Shown piece after piece: positions 1-5,440 of a stretch of 7,149 bases of DNA. The DNA is taken from the NCBI GenBank assembly GCA_900321195.1, contig ONVG01000079.1, positions 1 through 7,149 on the forward strand. Reading direction: 5' to 3'. Under the pieces are notes generated by a model that was not told the origin of the DNA, searched no databases, and was given only the letters and a program-made list of their open reading frames with translations. This DNA comes from an uncultured Eubacteriales bacterium (GTDB lineage: Bacteria; Bacillota; Clostridia; Oscillospirales; Acutalibacteraceae). Position 1 is the first letter of the stretch; the number at the start of each line of letters is the position of its first letter. The translations under genes were made by a program, and so were the position numbers.

Positions 1-1
1 C

Positions 2-181
2 GAGATACTTGATGAGATAGAGCCTGACCCCGTTGAACAGATATCCGGACTTCTGGAAACAAAGTTTCACGGAAAGCTTGAAAACGATAAGGACAGAACA
101 AAAGCTATAAATTCACTCAAAGCGATGGGTTACAGGTGGTCGGATATAAAGGATGCTTTGAGCGGATATACAGATAATTGA
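2..181 (+). CDS. recX: RecX family regulatory protein, C-terminal fragment (5' end outside the window)
   Basis: The reading frame is open from the left edge and gives 59 residues before the TGA at 179-181. RecX proteins bind RecA and modulate its filament, and they are built from repeated three-helix units. The visible tail fits the last repeat: a segment like LLETKFHGKLENDKDR, then KAINSLKAMGYRWSDIKDAL, which resembles the usual RecX ending of a basic helix, a glycine followed by an aromatic residue, and a W/F-DIK/R-AL helix. Position immediately upstream of rimO and pgsA also suits recX, since the recA/recX/rimO/pgsA genes often cluster in Firmicutes. The N-terminal part and the start are not visible. 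The assignment rests on a short C-terminal pattern, so it is likely rather than certain. Confidence 0.7.
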   Translation, partial: EILDEIEPDPVEQISGLLETKFHGKLENDKDRTKAINSLKAMGYRWSDIKDALSGYTDN

Positions 182-202
182 TCCCGAAAGGAATGTTAGG
201 AA

Positions 203-1534
203 ATGGGTACAAGAATAGGAATGGTAAGTCTTGGATGTGCGAAAAACAGAGTAGACGCCGAAATGATGCTCTACACGCTGAAAAATGCAGGCTATGAGCT
301 TGCGGCAGATCCATCGATGAGTGATGTTGTTATAGTCAATACATGCGGATTTATAGAGGATGCAAAGCAGGAGAGCATAGACGAGATACTGGAGCTTGCT
401 TCACTTAAAAAGGATGGCAGGATAAAGGGTATCATCGTTACAGGCTGTCTTGCCGAAAGATATCAGCATGAAGTTATGAAAGAGCTTTATGAAGTGGATG
501 CTGTTCTGGGAATAGGAGCAAACAAGGATATAGTCGCTGCTGTGGAAAAGGTGCTTGATGGGGAAAAGCAGGAGCTTTATCCCGATAAGACAGACCTTGC
601 GCTTTGCGGCGGACGTATCAGGACAACGCCTTTTTACTATTCATATCTTAAAATAGCAGAGGGCTGCGACAATAAATGTACTTACTGTGCAATACCTATG
701 ATAAGAGGACCGTTCCGCAGCCGTCCTATGGATGATATACTCAGTGAAGCTGATGAGCTTTCCAAAAAAGGAGTAAAGGAGCTTATAGTTATAGCTCAGG
801 ACACGAGCCGTTACGGTGAGGATATCGCAGGGAGATCTCTTCTTCCGGAGCTTCTCACAAAGCTTTGCGCGATAGAGTCAGTCTGTCATGTGCGCGTACT
901 GTACTGCTATCCCGAAAGAGTGACGGATGAGCTTATAGACGTATTTGCAAAAGAGGACAAGATACTAAAATATATAGATATACCCATGCAGCACTGCAGC
1001 GGCAGGATACTGAAGCTTATGAACAGACGCGGCGACAGGGAGTCGCTTGCGGCACTCATAAACAAGCTGCGTGAAAGAATACCCGGAATAACTATACGAA
1101 CGACCTTTATGACGGGCTTCCCGTCTGAGACCGAGGAGGAATTTAACGAGCTTTCGGAGTTCGTCAACGAGATGAAGTTTGAGCGTATGGGATGCTTTGC
1201 TTATTCGGCAGAGGAGGATACGCCTGCCGCAAAGCTCAAAGACCAGATACCTGAACAGACAAAAAAGCGCCGTCAGGAGATACTCATGGAGCAGCAGCAG
1301 ATAATAATGGCTGAAAAAGCGGCAGGGTATGTAGGAAAGAGCGTAAAGGTAATATGTGAAGGCTTTGACAGATATGCGGAATGCTTTTTCGGCAGAAGCA
1401 AGGCGGATGCGCCGGAGGTCGATGGAAAGGTATTCTTTATCGCAGAGGGCAGCCGTCCAAAGATAGGCGATATAGTGAATGTTGAAATAAGCGACATACT
1501 CGACTGTGACCTTATGGGTCAGTACAGAGCGTGA
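203..1534 (+). CDS. rimO: Ribosomal protein S12 methylthiotransferase RimO (radical SAM)
   Basis: RimO adds a methylthio group to the conserved aspartate of ribosomal protein S12, using two [4Fe-4S] clusters in the cytoplasm. The 443-residue product has the normal length and three expected domains. The N-terminal UPF0004 domain carries the cluster cysteines C12 (SLGCAKN), C48 (NTCGFI) and C82 (TGCLAER). The radical SAM domain has C155, C159 and C162 in EGCDNKCTYCAIP. A C-terminal TRAM domain lies roughly at residues 375-440. The SLGCAKNRVD start and the GPFRSRP segment favour RimO over MiaB. The ATG at 203 is preceded by AAAGGA at 187-192 with a 10-base spacer. It starts 21 bases after recX and is 33 bases before pgsA, so it is probably co-transcribed with both. 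All key residues are intact and nothing is unusual. Confidence 0.95.
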   Translation: MGTRIGMVSLGCAKNRVDAEMMLYTLKNAGYELAADPSMSDVVIVNTCGFIEDAKQESIDEILELASLKKDGRIKGIIVTGCLAERYQHEVMKELYEVDAVLGIGANKDIVAAVEKVLDGEKQELYPDKTDLALCGGRIRTTPFYYSYLKIAEGCDNKCTYCAIPMIRGPFRSRPMDDILSEADELSKKGVKELIVIAQDTSRYGEDIAGRSLLPELLTKLCAIESVCHVRVLYCYPERVTDELIDVFAKEDKILKYIDIPMQHCSGRILKLMNRRGDRESLAALINKLRERIPGITIRTTFMTGFPSETEEEFNELSEFVNEMKFERMGCFAYSAEEDTPAAKLKDQIPEQTKKRRQEILMEQQQIIMAEKAAGYVGKSVKVICEGFDRYAECFFGRSKADAPEVDGKVFFIAEGSRPKIGDIVNVEISDILDCDLMGQYRA

Positions 1535-1567
1535 TATATCAAATAACTTTGAAAGGGTCATTGCCGT

Positions 1568-2161
1568 ATGAATACTCCAAATAAGCTGACTATGCTCAGA
1601 CTGATATTAGTACCGTTCTATGTTTTTTTTCTTCTGATGCCTTCGATACCGCATCATTATCTTGCGGCATTCATAATTTTTGCTGCTGCGGCATATACAG
1701 ATCATCTTGACGGAAAGATAGCAAGAAAAAGAAATATGATAACGGATTTCGGAAAATTTGCCGATCCGCTTGCCGACAAGGTGATGATAGCCGCAGCGCT
1801 TGCCTGTTTCGTACAGCTTGGCCTGACTAATGCTGTTGTGCTGATAATAATTATCACAAGGGAATTTGCCGTAACATCGGTAAGGCTTGTTGCGGCTGAC
1901 AAGGGAAAAGTCGTTGCCGCTAATAAATGGGGCAAAGCAAAGACTATAAGTCAGATATCTGCCGTTCTTTTTATATTGCTTATCAATTATATACTTGAGC
2001 TTCATAAGCTTGGAGTTATAAATATAGAGCGCTATGATGAAGCTGCATTCCTGTGCGGCGTGGCATCTGATGTGCTTTTGTGGATAAGCGCCGTATTAAC
2101 GCTTTTGTCCGGAGCAATATATATAGTTCAGAATATCGATTTTATAAAGCAGGCAAAATAG
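1568..2161 (+). CDS. pgsA: CDP-diacylglycerol--glycerol-3-phosphate 3-phosphatidyltransferase
   Basis: This integral membrane enzyme makes phosphatidylglycerophosphate from CDP-diacylglycerol and glycerol-3-phosphate, the committed step to phosphatidylglycerol and cardiolipin. The 197-residue product is of normal length and has several hydrophobic segments (about residues 10-24, 31-43, 71-84, 87-98, 129-143 and 168-190). The CDP-alcohol phosphotransferase signature D-X2-DG-X2-AR-X8-G-X3-D-X3-D is complete: D45, D48, G49, A52, R53, G62, D66 and D70, with D70 as the expected catalytic base and the other aspartates as metal ligands. The N-terminal NKLTMLRLILVPFYVFFL matches the amphipathic start typical of PgsA. 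The ATG at 1568 follows AAAGGG at 1552-1557 with a 10-base spacer. It lies between rimO and the Nudix gene with short gaps, which indicates one operon. Confidence 0.93.
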   Translation: MNTPNKLTMLRLILVPFYVFFLLMPSIPHHYLAAFIIFAAAAYTDHLDGKIARKRNMITDFGKFADPLADKVMIAAALACFVQLGLTNAVVLIIIITREFAVTSVRLVAADKGKVVAANKWGKAKTISQISAVLFILLINYILELHKLGVINIERYDEAAFLCGVASDVLLWISAVLTLLSGAIYIVQNIDFIKQAK

Positions 2162-2183
2162 ATGATGATTCGGAGGAAAAGAA

Positions 2184-2738
2184 ATGGAACATTTTGAAAA
2201 AACTGTCAGCTCAAAGGATATATTCAACGGCAAAGTTATACATGTAACACATGACGAGGCGGAGCTTGAAGACGGCAGCATAGCCATGAGAGAAGTGGTC
2301 GGACATCCCGGCGGAGTGTGTATCGCTGCGCTTACGGAGGATGACGAGCTTTTGTTTGTAAAGCAGTTCAGATATCCGTATAAGGAAGTGCTTGTTGAGC
2401 TTCCGGCAGGAAAGCTTGAAAAAGGACAGACTCCGCTTGAAAACGGAAAAAGAGAGCTTCTTGAAGAAACGGGAGCTGTTGGCAGGGAGTATATGACTCT
2501 GGGAAAGCTCTATCCGAGTCCCGGATACAGCGATGAGATAGTACATCTTTATTTTTGCAAGGTAGACCATTATGAACAGCAGTCGCCGGATGAGGACGAA
2601 TTTATCGATATAATTAAAATACCGGTAAATAAGGCTGTTGAGATGGTTCTTAACGGTGAGCTTCCCGACGCAAAGACACAGACAGCCGTACTTAAAACAG
2701 CAATGCTTCTTCAAAATATGAAGGTGAAAGAGCTATGA
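2184..2738 (+). CDS. Nudix hydrolase, ADP-ribose pyrophosphatase type
   Basis: The protein is probably a cytoplasmic Mg2+-dependent hydrolase that splits ADP-ribose or a similar nucleoside diphosphate sugar into AMP and a sugar phosphate. The 184 residues match the NudF/YqkG-like family. The Nudix box spans residues 76-98: G76, then R90, E91, E94, E95, G97, with E91, E94 and E95 in the catalytic positions. The Pro at 113, about 15 residues after the box (YPSPGYSDE), is the mark of ADP-ribose-cleaving members. The glutamate normally at box position 7 (GX5E) is a glutamine here, Q82; this position is less critical than the REUXEE core. The ATG at 2184 follows GGAGG at 2172-2176 with a 7-base spacer. 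It starts 22 bases after pgsA, and its last bases overlap the next start codon (ATGA). Exact substrate is not provable from sequence. Confidence 0.88.
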   Translation: MEHFEKTVSSKDIFNGKVIHVTHDEAELEDGSIAMREVVGHPGGVCIAALTEDDELLFVKQFRYPYKEVLVELPAGKLEKGQTPLENGKRELLEETGAVGREYMTLGKLYPSPGYSDEIVHLYFCKVDHYEQQSPDEDEFIDIIKIPVNKAVEMVLNGELPDAKTQTAVLKTAMLLQNMKVKEL

Positions 2739-3082
2739 TAAATCCCATAGTTATAATAGTAGGCGCGGCGCTGTTTCTTGCAATGCTGGCGGTGTGTATA
2801 ATCAACAAGCCGAAAAAGCCGATAGTTACGGGTACGGTTATAATCATACTTGTGTGCTTTATAGTTTTTACATTTCTGATAGACAATGCGATACTGTCTG
2901 TAAAAACATCAATACCCGACAGCTTTATATGCTTCCTTATAATGAATAATGCCCCGACATATGATGATCTTGCCGTGTCGTTCCGCACGTTCGTTACGTT
3001 TGATATTATACTGATAGTTGCCTCGCTTGTCTCACTCTTTATTGAGATGCTTCTTATACTCAGAAAAGGCTCGGATAAGTAG
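2735..3082 (+). CDS. Small membrane protein of unknown function, three predicted helices
   Basis: I do not recognise a family for this 115-residue protein. Three hydrophobic segments are visible at about residues 4-23, 30-49 and 89-109. A lysine-rich turn (K25, K27, K28) lies between the first two, and the C-terminus is basic (RKGSDK). By the positive-inside rule this gives an outside N-terminus, a cytoplasmic first loop, an external loop of about 40 residues (50-88) and a cytoplasmic tail. No cysteine motif, catalytic signature or cleavable signal peptide is evident. The ATG at 2735 overlaps the Nudix stop as ATGA and has AAGGTG at 2721-2726 with an 8-base spacer, so translation is probably coupled to the Nudix gene. 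It ends 7 bases before the hemW start. Isoleucine codons are 17 ATA out of 21, like the neighbouring housekeeping genes, which argues against recent transfer. Confidence 0.8.
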   Translation: MINPIVIIVGAALFLAMLAVCIINKPKKPIVTGTVIIILVCFIVFTFLIDNAILSVKTSIPDSFICFLIMNNAPTYDDLAVSFRTFVTFDIILIVASLVSLFIEMLLILRKGSDK

Positions 3083-3089
3083 GTGGAAT

Positions 3090-4184
3090 ATGAAAAATAC
3101 AGGAGTATATCTGCACATTCCGTTCTGCAAAAGCAAGTGTCCTTACTGTGATTTCTTTTCGGAACGTGCGGATGATGATACATTTGAAAAATACACTGAT
3201 GAGCTTTGCCGCAGGATAGAGTATTTCGGTGAAAAATTATGCAGAAAAGCCGATACTCTTTATTTCGGCGGCGGAACTCCGGGTGTTTTAGGAGCTGAGC
3301 GTCTTTGCAGGATATATGATTCTGCAAAGAACGCTTTTTATATTGATAATGATGCGGAAGTTACTGTTGAGATAAATCCCGAAAAAAAGGATATCGATCT
3401 TGATATGCTCAGGAAAAGGGGATTCAACAGGATATCTCTCGGCTTGCAGTCGTCTGATGACGGGGAGTTAAGGCTTTTGGGCAGACTGCATGATTCTGCT
3501 CAGGCGGCAAAATGTACAGAACGTCTGAAAGAAGCGGGCTTTGATAATTTTTCACTTGACCTTATGATAGCTACACCTTCACAGACAAAAGAAAGTCTTA
3601 TGCGCTCGATAGATTTTTGTGCGCGTCAGGGAGCAAAGCATATTTCGGCTTATATATTAAAGATAGAGGAAGGTACGAAATACTGTAAGATACGGGACAG
3701 GCTTTCTATTGCTGACGAAGACGAGCAGGCGGAAATGTATCTTATGGCGTGTGAAAGGCTGGAGGAGTACGGTTACAGGCAGTATGAGATATCAAATTTT
3801 GCTTTTGAAGGATATGAGAGCCGGCATAATTTAAAATACTGGCATGACGAGGAATATATCGGCATAGGCCCGTCGGCGCATTCGTTTATTGACGGGAGAA
3901 GATTTTATTACGGACGGTCATTTGAGGACTTTTATAAAAATATCATAACGGATGACGGAGAGGGCGGTACACCTGAAGAATATATAATGCTTTCGCTCAG
4001 GCTGACAGAAGGGCTTACATACGCAGGCTACAGAAAACGCTTTGGCTGTGAGCTGCCGGAGAAATATATAAGGAATGCTCTGAAGCTTGCGCCTTACGGA
4101 CTTGTTTGTATAGACGACAGAGCATTAAAGCTCACTAAAGAGGGCTTTCTTGTTTCAAATGCAGTCATCTCGGAGATAATATGA
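3090..4184 (+). CDS. hemW: Radical SAM heme chaperone HemW (HemN-like)
   Basis: HemW is a radical SAM family protein that binds heme and is thought to deliver it to membrane respiratory proteins; it was long misannotated as oxygen-independent coproporphyrinogen oxidase. The 364-residue product starts MKNTGVYLHIPFC. Its cluster cysteines are C13, C17 and C20 in CKSKCPYCDF, and the residue after the third cysteine is D-F rather than the extra cysteine of true HemN. A GGGTP motif at residues 60-64 marks SAM binding. The HNXXYW motif (H246, N247, Y250, W251), a HemW hallmark, is intact. The frame is open upstream to an ATG at 3018, but that start would lie inside the previous gene. The ATG at 3090 is preferred because AGGTGG at 3081-3086 precedes it and the protein then begins at the usual place. 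It is the last gene of the upstream cluster. Confidence 0.93.
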   Translation: MKNTGVYLHIPFCKSKCPYCDFFSERADDDTFEKYTDELCRRIEYFGEKLCRKADTLYFGGGTPGVLGAERLCRIYDSAKNAFYIDNDAEVTVEINPEKKDIDLDMLRKRGFNRISLGLQSSDDGELRLLGRLHDSAQAAKCTERLKEAGFDNFSLDLMIATPSQTKESLMRSIDFCARQGAKHISAYILKIEEGTKYCKIRDRLSIADEDEQAEMYLMACERLEEYGYRQYEISNFAFEGYESRHNLKYWHDEEYIGIGPSAHSFIDGRRFYYGRSFEDFYKNIITDDGEGGTPEEYIMLSLRLTEGLTYAGYRKRFGCELPEKYIRNALKLAPYGLVCIDDRALKLTKEGFLVSNAVISEII

Positions 4185-4201
4185 GCAATTTATTGATTTT
4201 T

Positions 4202-4223
4202 TGTAATATTTCTGTAATATTTC
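4202..4223 (+). repeat. Perfect 11-base tandem repeat, WalR/PhoB-family-like operator
   Basis: The unit TGTAATATTTC occurs twice in direct succession at 4202-4212 and 4213-4223, followed by TG. The core TGTAAT-N5-TGTAAT (4202-4218) fits the published WalR (YycF) box TGTWAH-N5-TGTWAH at all twelve defined positions. The 11-base pitch also resembles PhoB/PhoP boxes bound by OmpR-family response regulators. It lies just after hemW and 79-125 bases before the rex start candidates. That it is a response-regulator site is inferred from the pattern alone; the consensus comes from Bacillus and Staphylococcus. Confidence 0.5.
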
Positions 4224-4233
4224 TGCTTATCGC

Positions 4234-4262
4234 TTTACATTCAAAGGGGAAAATGTTAGACT
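4234..4262 (+). promoter_or_regulatory. Weak promoter candidate for rex
   Basis: TTTACA at 4234-4239 (5 of 6 to the -35 consensus) is followed after 17 bases by TAGACT at 4257-4262 (4 of 6 to the -10 consensus). It sits 16 bases after the TGTAAT direct repeat. An alternative is TTGATT at 4193-4198, 16 bases, TAATAT at 4215-4220, which would place the repeat across the promoter, make a longer leader and include the small upstream ORF. The sequence does not decide between them, and read-through from hemW is also possible because no terminator is visible after it. Confidence 0.3.
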
Positions 4263-4297
4263 TAAAACTAATAATATCAATAGTCAAAAATTCCTGA
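4253..4297 (+). CDS. Possible 14-codon leader peptide upstream of rex
   Basis: An ATG at 4253 is preceded by AAAGGGGA (4243-4250), one of the best ribosome binding sites in the rex leader, and opens a 14-codon frame, MLDLKLIISIVKNS, ending at TGA 4295-4297. That stop overlaps the first in-frame ATG of the rex frame as TGATG, an arrangement that can couple translation. Seven of fourteen residues are Leu, Ile or Val. The peptide is too short for homology, and its translation depends on which promoter is used: the 4234-4262 promoter would start transcription inside it. It may be a regulatory leader, or a chance ORF. Confidence 0.3.
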   Translation: MLDLKLIISIVKNS

Positions 4298-4326
4298 TGA
4301 GCATTCGGGAAAATATGGTGAATATA

Positions 4327-4980
4327 ATGGATAATAAAAACAGAAAAATATCCGCTCCCGTGATAAAAAGACTGCCGAAATATTATTGTTTGCTTGACGA
4401 ACTCAGCATGACAGGTGTTGAAAGGATATCCTCAAAGGAGCTTGCCGCAAGAATGGGCTCTACCGCTTCTCAGATAAGACAGGATCTGAACTGCTTCGGC
4501 GGATTTGGTCAGCAGGGATACGGTTATTCTGTAAACGGACTTATGAACGAGATAGGAAATATTCTGAGCGTAAAGTCTGTGTATAATGCTGTACTGATAG
4601 GCGCAGGAAATCTTGCAAGCGCTGTCGCTTTCCACCTGGAATATCTGGGCAGGGGACTAAGGGTAATAGGTGTGTTTGATAATGTTCCGAGAAATATCGG
4701 AAAGAATATAAACGGCATTTCTGCAAGGCCTATGGATGAAATAGAGGAATTTTGCAGTAAAAATCACGTTGATGCAGCTATACTTTGTGTACCCAAAACA
4801 ATAGCAGCCGAAGCGGCGGAAAGGCTGTGCAGTGCAGGGATAAGGAATTTCTGGAATTTCTCACGCTATGACATACTGCTCAAGCATGATGATGTCATAG
4901 TTGAAGATCTTAGTCTTAGTGAGAGCCTTATGGTTCTCTGCTATAAAATATCGGAATCAAAAGATAAAAAATCTCCGTAG
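4327..4980 (+). CDS. rex: Redox-sensing transcriptional repressor Rex
   Basis: Rex is a dimeric repressor that leaves DNA when NADH rises, and so controls fermentation and hydrogen genes in Gram-positive anaerobes. From 4327 the product has 217 residues, the normal size. The N-terminal winged-helix domain includes RLPKYYCLL (residues 15-23) and the recognition region TASQIRQDLNCFGGFGQQGY (46-65), which is near-identical to Clostridia Rex. The Rossmann domain has IGAGNLA (91-97), where the third glycine of GXGXXG is alanine, and D118 after the second strand, which favours NAD(H). A C-terminal domain-swap helix follows (LSLSESLMVLCYKI). The frame extends to ATGs at 4315 and 4297. I chose 4327 because GGTGA (4317-4321) precedes it and the start then matches known Rex proteins; 4297 has no clear binding site but overlaps the upstream ORF stop. 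The stop codon lies within the terminator stem. Confidence 0.93.
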   Translation: MDNKNRKISAPVIKRLPKYYCLLDELSMTGVERISSKELAARMGSTASQIRQDLNCFGGFGQQGYGYSVNGLMNEIGNILSVKSVYNAVLIGAGNLASAVAFHLEYLGRGLRVIGVFDNVPRNIGKNINGISARPMDEIEEFCSKNHVDAAILCVPKTIAAEAAERLCSAGIRNFWNFSRYDILLKHDDVIVEDLSLSESLMVLCYKISESKDKKSP

Positions 4981-5001
4981 GTTTTTCCTGCGGAGATTTT
5001 T
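4967..5001 (+). terminator. Intrinsic terminator of rex, overlapping its stop codon
   Basis: A 15-base stem (4967-4981 with 4987-5001) has one U-G wobble and closes a TTTTT loop at 4982-4986. The GC-rich core is CTCCGTAGG/CCTGCGGAG, flanked by an A-run on the left and a T-run on the right. The rex TAG (4978-4980) lies in the 5' arm. The A/T flanks could let it act on both strands. Confidence 0.88.
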
Positions 5002-5022
5002 CGGTAATTTTTTAAAATAAAA

Positions 5023-5048
5023 AAACGCCTCGTTTTTAACGGGCGTTT
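5023..5048 (-). terminator. Intrinsic terminator of the tRNA-Gly unit
   Basis: Read on the minus strand, AAACGCC-CGTT pairs with AACG-A-GGCGTTT (one bulged A, three-base loop) and is followed by a run of T with one interruption. It begins two bases after the encoded CCA end of the tRNA, so the primary transcript ends almost at the mature 3' end. Confidence 0.8.
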
Positions 5049-5049
5049 A

Positions 5050-5125
5050 TGGAGCGGATGACGAGGCTCGAACTCGCTACCTCAACCTTGGCAAGGTTGC
5101 GCTCTACCAGATGAGCTACATCCGC
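5050..5125 (-). tRNA. tRNA-Gly (anticodon GCC), CCA end encoded
   Basis: On the minus strand the sequence folds into a complete cloverleaf. The acceptor stem is GCGGATG/CATCCGC, the D stem GCTC/GAGC, and the anticodon stem CAACC/GGTTG encloses the loop TTGCCAA with anticodon GCC, which reads GGC and GGU glycine codons. The variable loop is AGGTA, the T stem GCGAG/CTCGT and the T loop TTCGAGC. The discriminator base is U and CCA is encoded at 5052-5050. The gene is a single-copy minus-strand unit, convergent with rex and divergent from the hydrogenase operon, with its own promoter and terminator. No base-pairing defect is visible beyond one G-U pair in the T stem. Confidence 0.97.
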
Positions 5126-5147
5126 ATTTCGTTTGACAACGTAGACT

Positions 5148-5200
5148 ATTATACAATCAAAGAGAGGATATGTCAAGTGTTTTTTGAAAAAAAAATTTAA
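5148..5200 (-). promoter_or_regulatory. Consensus promoter with UP element for tRNA-Gly
   Basis: On the minus strand TTGACA (5176-5171) and TATAAT (5153-5148) are both perfect and 17 bases apart. Upstream, TTAAA, nine T, C, six A and CAC (5200-5177) fit the RNA polymerase UP-element pattern (AAA, A/T-rich, T-run, then A-run) ending two bases from the -35 hexamer. Transcription should start near 5141, about 16 bases before the tRNA. The strength suggests a growth-rate-linked stable RNA promoter. Position and fit are seen; activity is inferred. Confidence 0.9.
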
Positions 5201-5401
5201 AAAGATATGAGAATATCTTATTAACATATTATGGTAAACACATAACAACATTAATCAACATGATTTTTTGTATAAAAATATTCAATATATATAATAAAAT
5301 AATAATTATTATTGATTTATTATACTTATAATATTTAAAATAGCATAAAACTTATGATAAATAACGAAAAAACAGCCCAATTTTATACATAAATGGAATG
5401 T
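5201..5401. other. AT-rich divergent spacer between tRNA-Gly and the hydrogenase operon
   Basis: This part of the 405-base gap holds no credible gene. It is almost entirely A and T, with occasional isolated G and C, and lies upstream of both divergent units. Visible items are a weak Rex-operator candidate at 5231-5248 (ATGGTAA-N4-ATAACAA, 11 of 14 to TTGTTAA-N4-TTAACAA), a perfect 16-base palindrome at 5298-5313, and a possible extra rightward promoter (TTGTAT 5268-5273, 16 bases, TATAAT 5290-5295). At this base composition promoter-like hexamers occur easily by chance, so none of these is firm. Confidence 0.6.
5298..5313. repeat. Perfect 16-base AT palindrome
   Basis: AATAATAATTATTATT is identical to its reverse complement. 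Its core ATAATAATTAT (5299-5309) recurs at 5455-5465 over the hydrogenase promoter -10 region, where it forms the 13-base palindrome TATAATAATTATA (5454-5466). The two copies could be operator sites for one regulator, or a product of the extreme AT content. Confidence 0.4.
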
Positions 5402-5440
5402 AAAAAAAATATAAAAAATGCGAAAAAATCTTGTTTTTTT
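5402..5440 (+). promoter_or_regulatory. Phased A-tracts upstream of the hydrogenase promoter
   Basis: Runs of 8, 6 and 6 adenines at 5402-5409, 5413-5418 and 5423-5428 have centres exactly 10 bases apart (5405.5, 5415.5 and 5425.5), followed by a 7-T run at 5434-5440. A-tracts in helical phase bend DNA, and this set ends two bases before the -35 hexamer. Bending or UP-element contact that boosts the promoter is the inferred role. Confidence 0.55.

Noticed and set aside
965..1561. Long minus-strand ORF (198 codons) opposite rimO
   Set aside because: It is antisense to an intact, well-recognised gene, has no protein family features and no ribosome binding site that I could see; it is a shadow of rimO codon structure.
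3018..3089. 24-residue N-terminal extension of HemW
   Set aside because: It lies within the preceding membrane protein gene, is not typical of HemW, and a better start with a binding site exists at 3090.
2692..3327. Long minus-strand ORF (211 codons) opposite the membrane protein and hemW
   Set aside because: It spans two well-supported + strand genes and shows no recognisable domain; the membrane protein frame has an ATGA overlap, a binding site and a sensible topology.
4252..4269. Rex autoregulatory operator in the rex leader
   Set aside because: ATGTTAG-ACTT-AAAACTA matches only 9 of 14 positions of the Rex consensus, which is near background in this sequence.
5133..5157. Rightward promoter TTGACA ... 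TACAAT over the tRNA leader
   Set aside because: The spacer is only 13 bases, too short for a normal sigma-A type promoter; the minus-strand promoter explains the region.
5036..5251. 71-codon minus-strand ORF reading through the tRNA region
   Set aside because: Its C-terminal half is a translation of the tRNA-Gly gene (a VAHLVER-type spurious peptide), and the frame starts beyond the tRNA promoter. It is an artefact.
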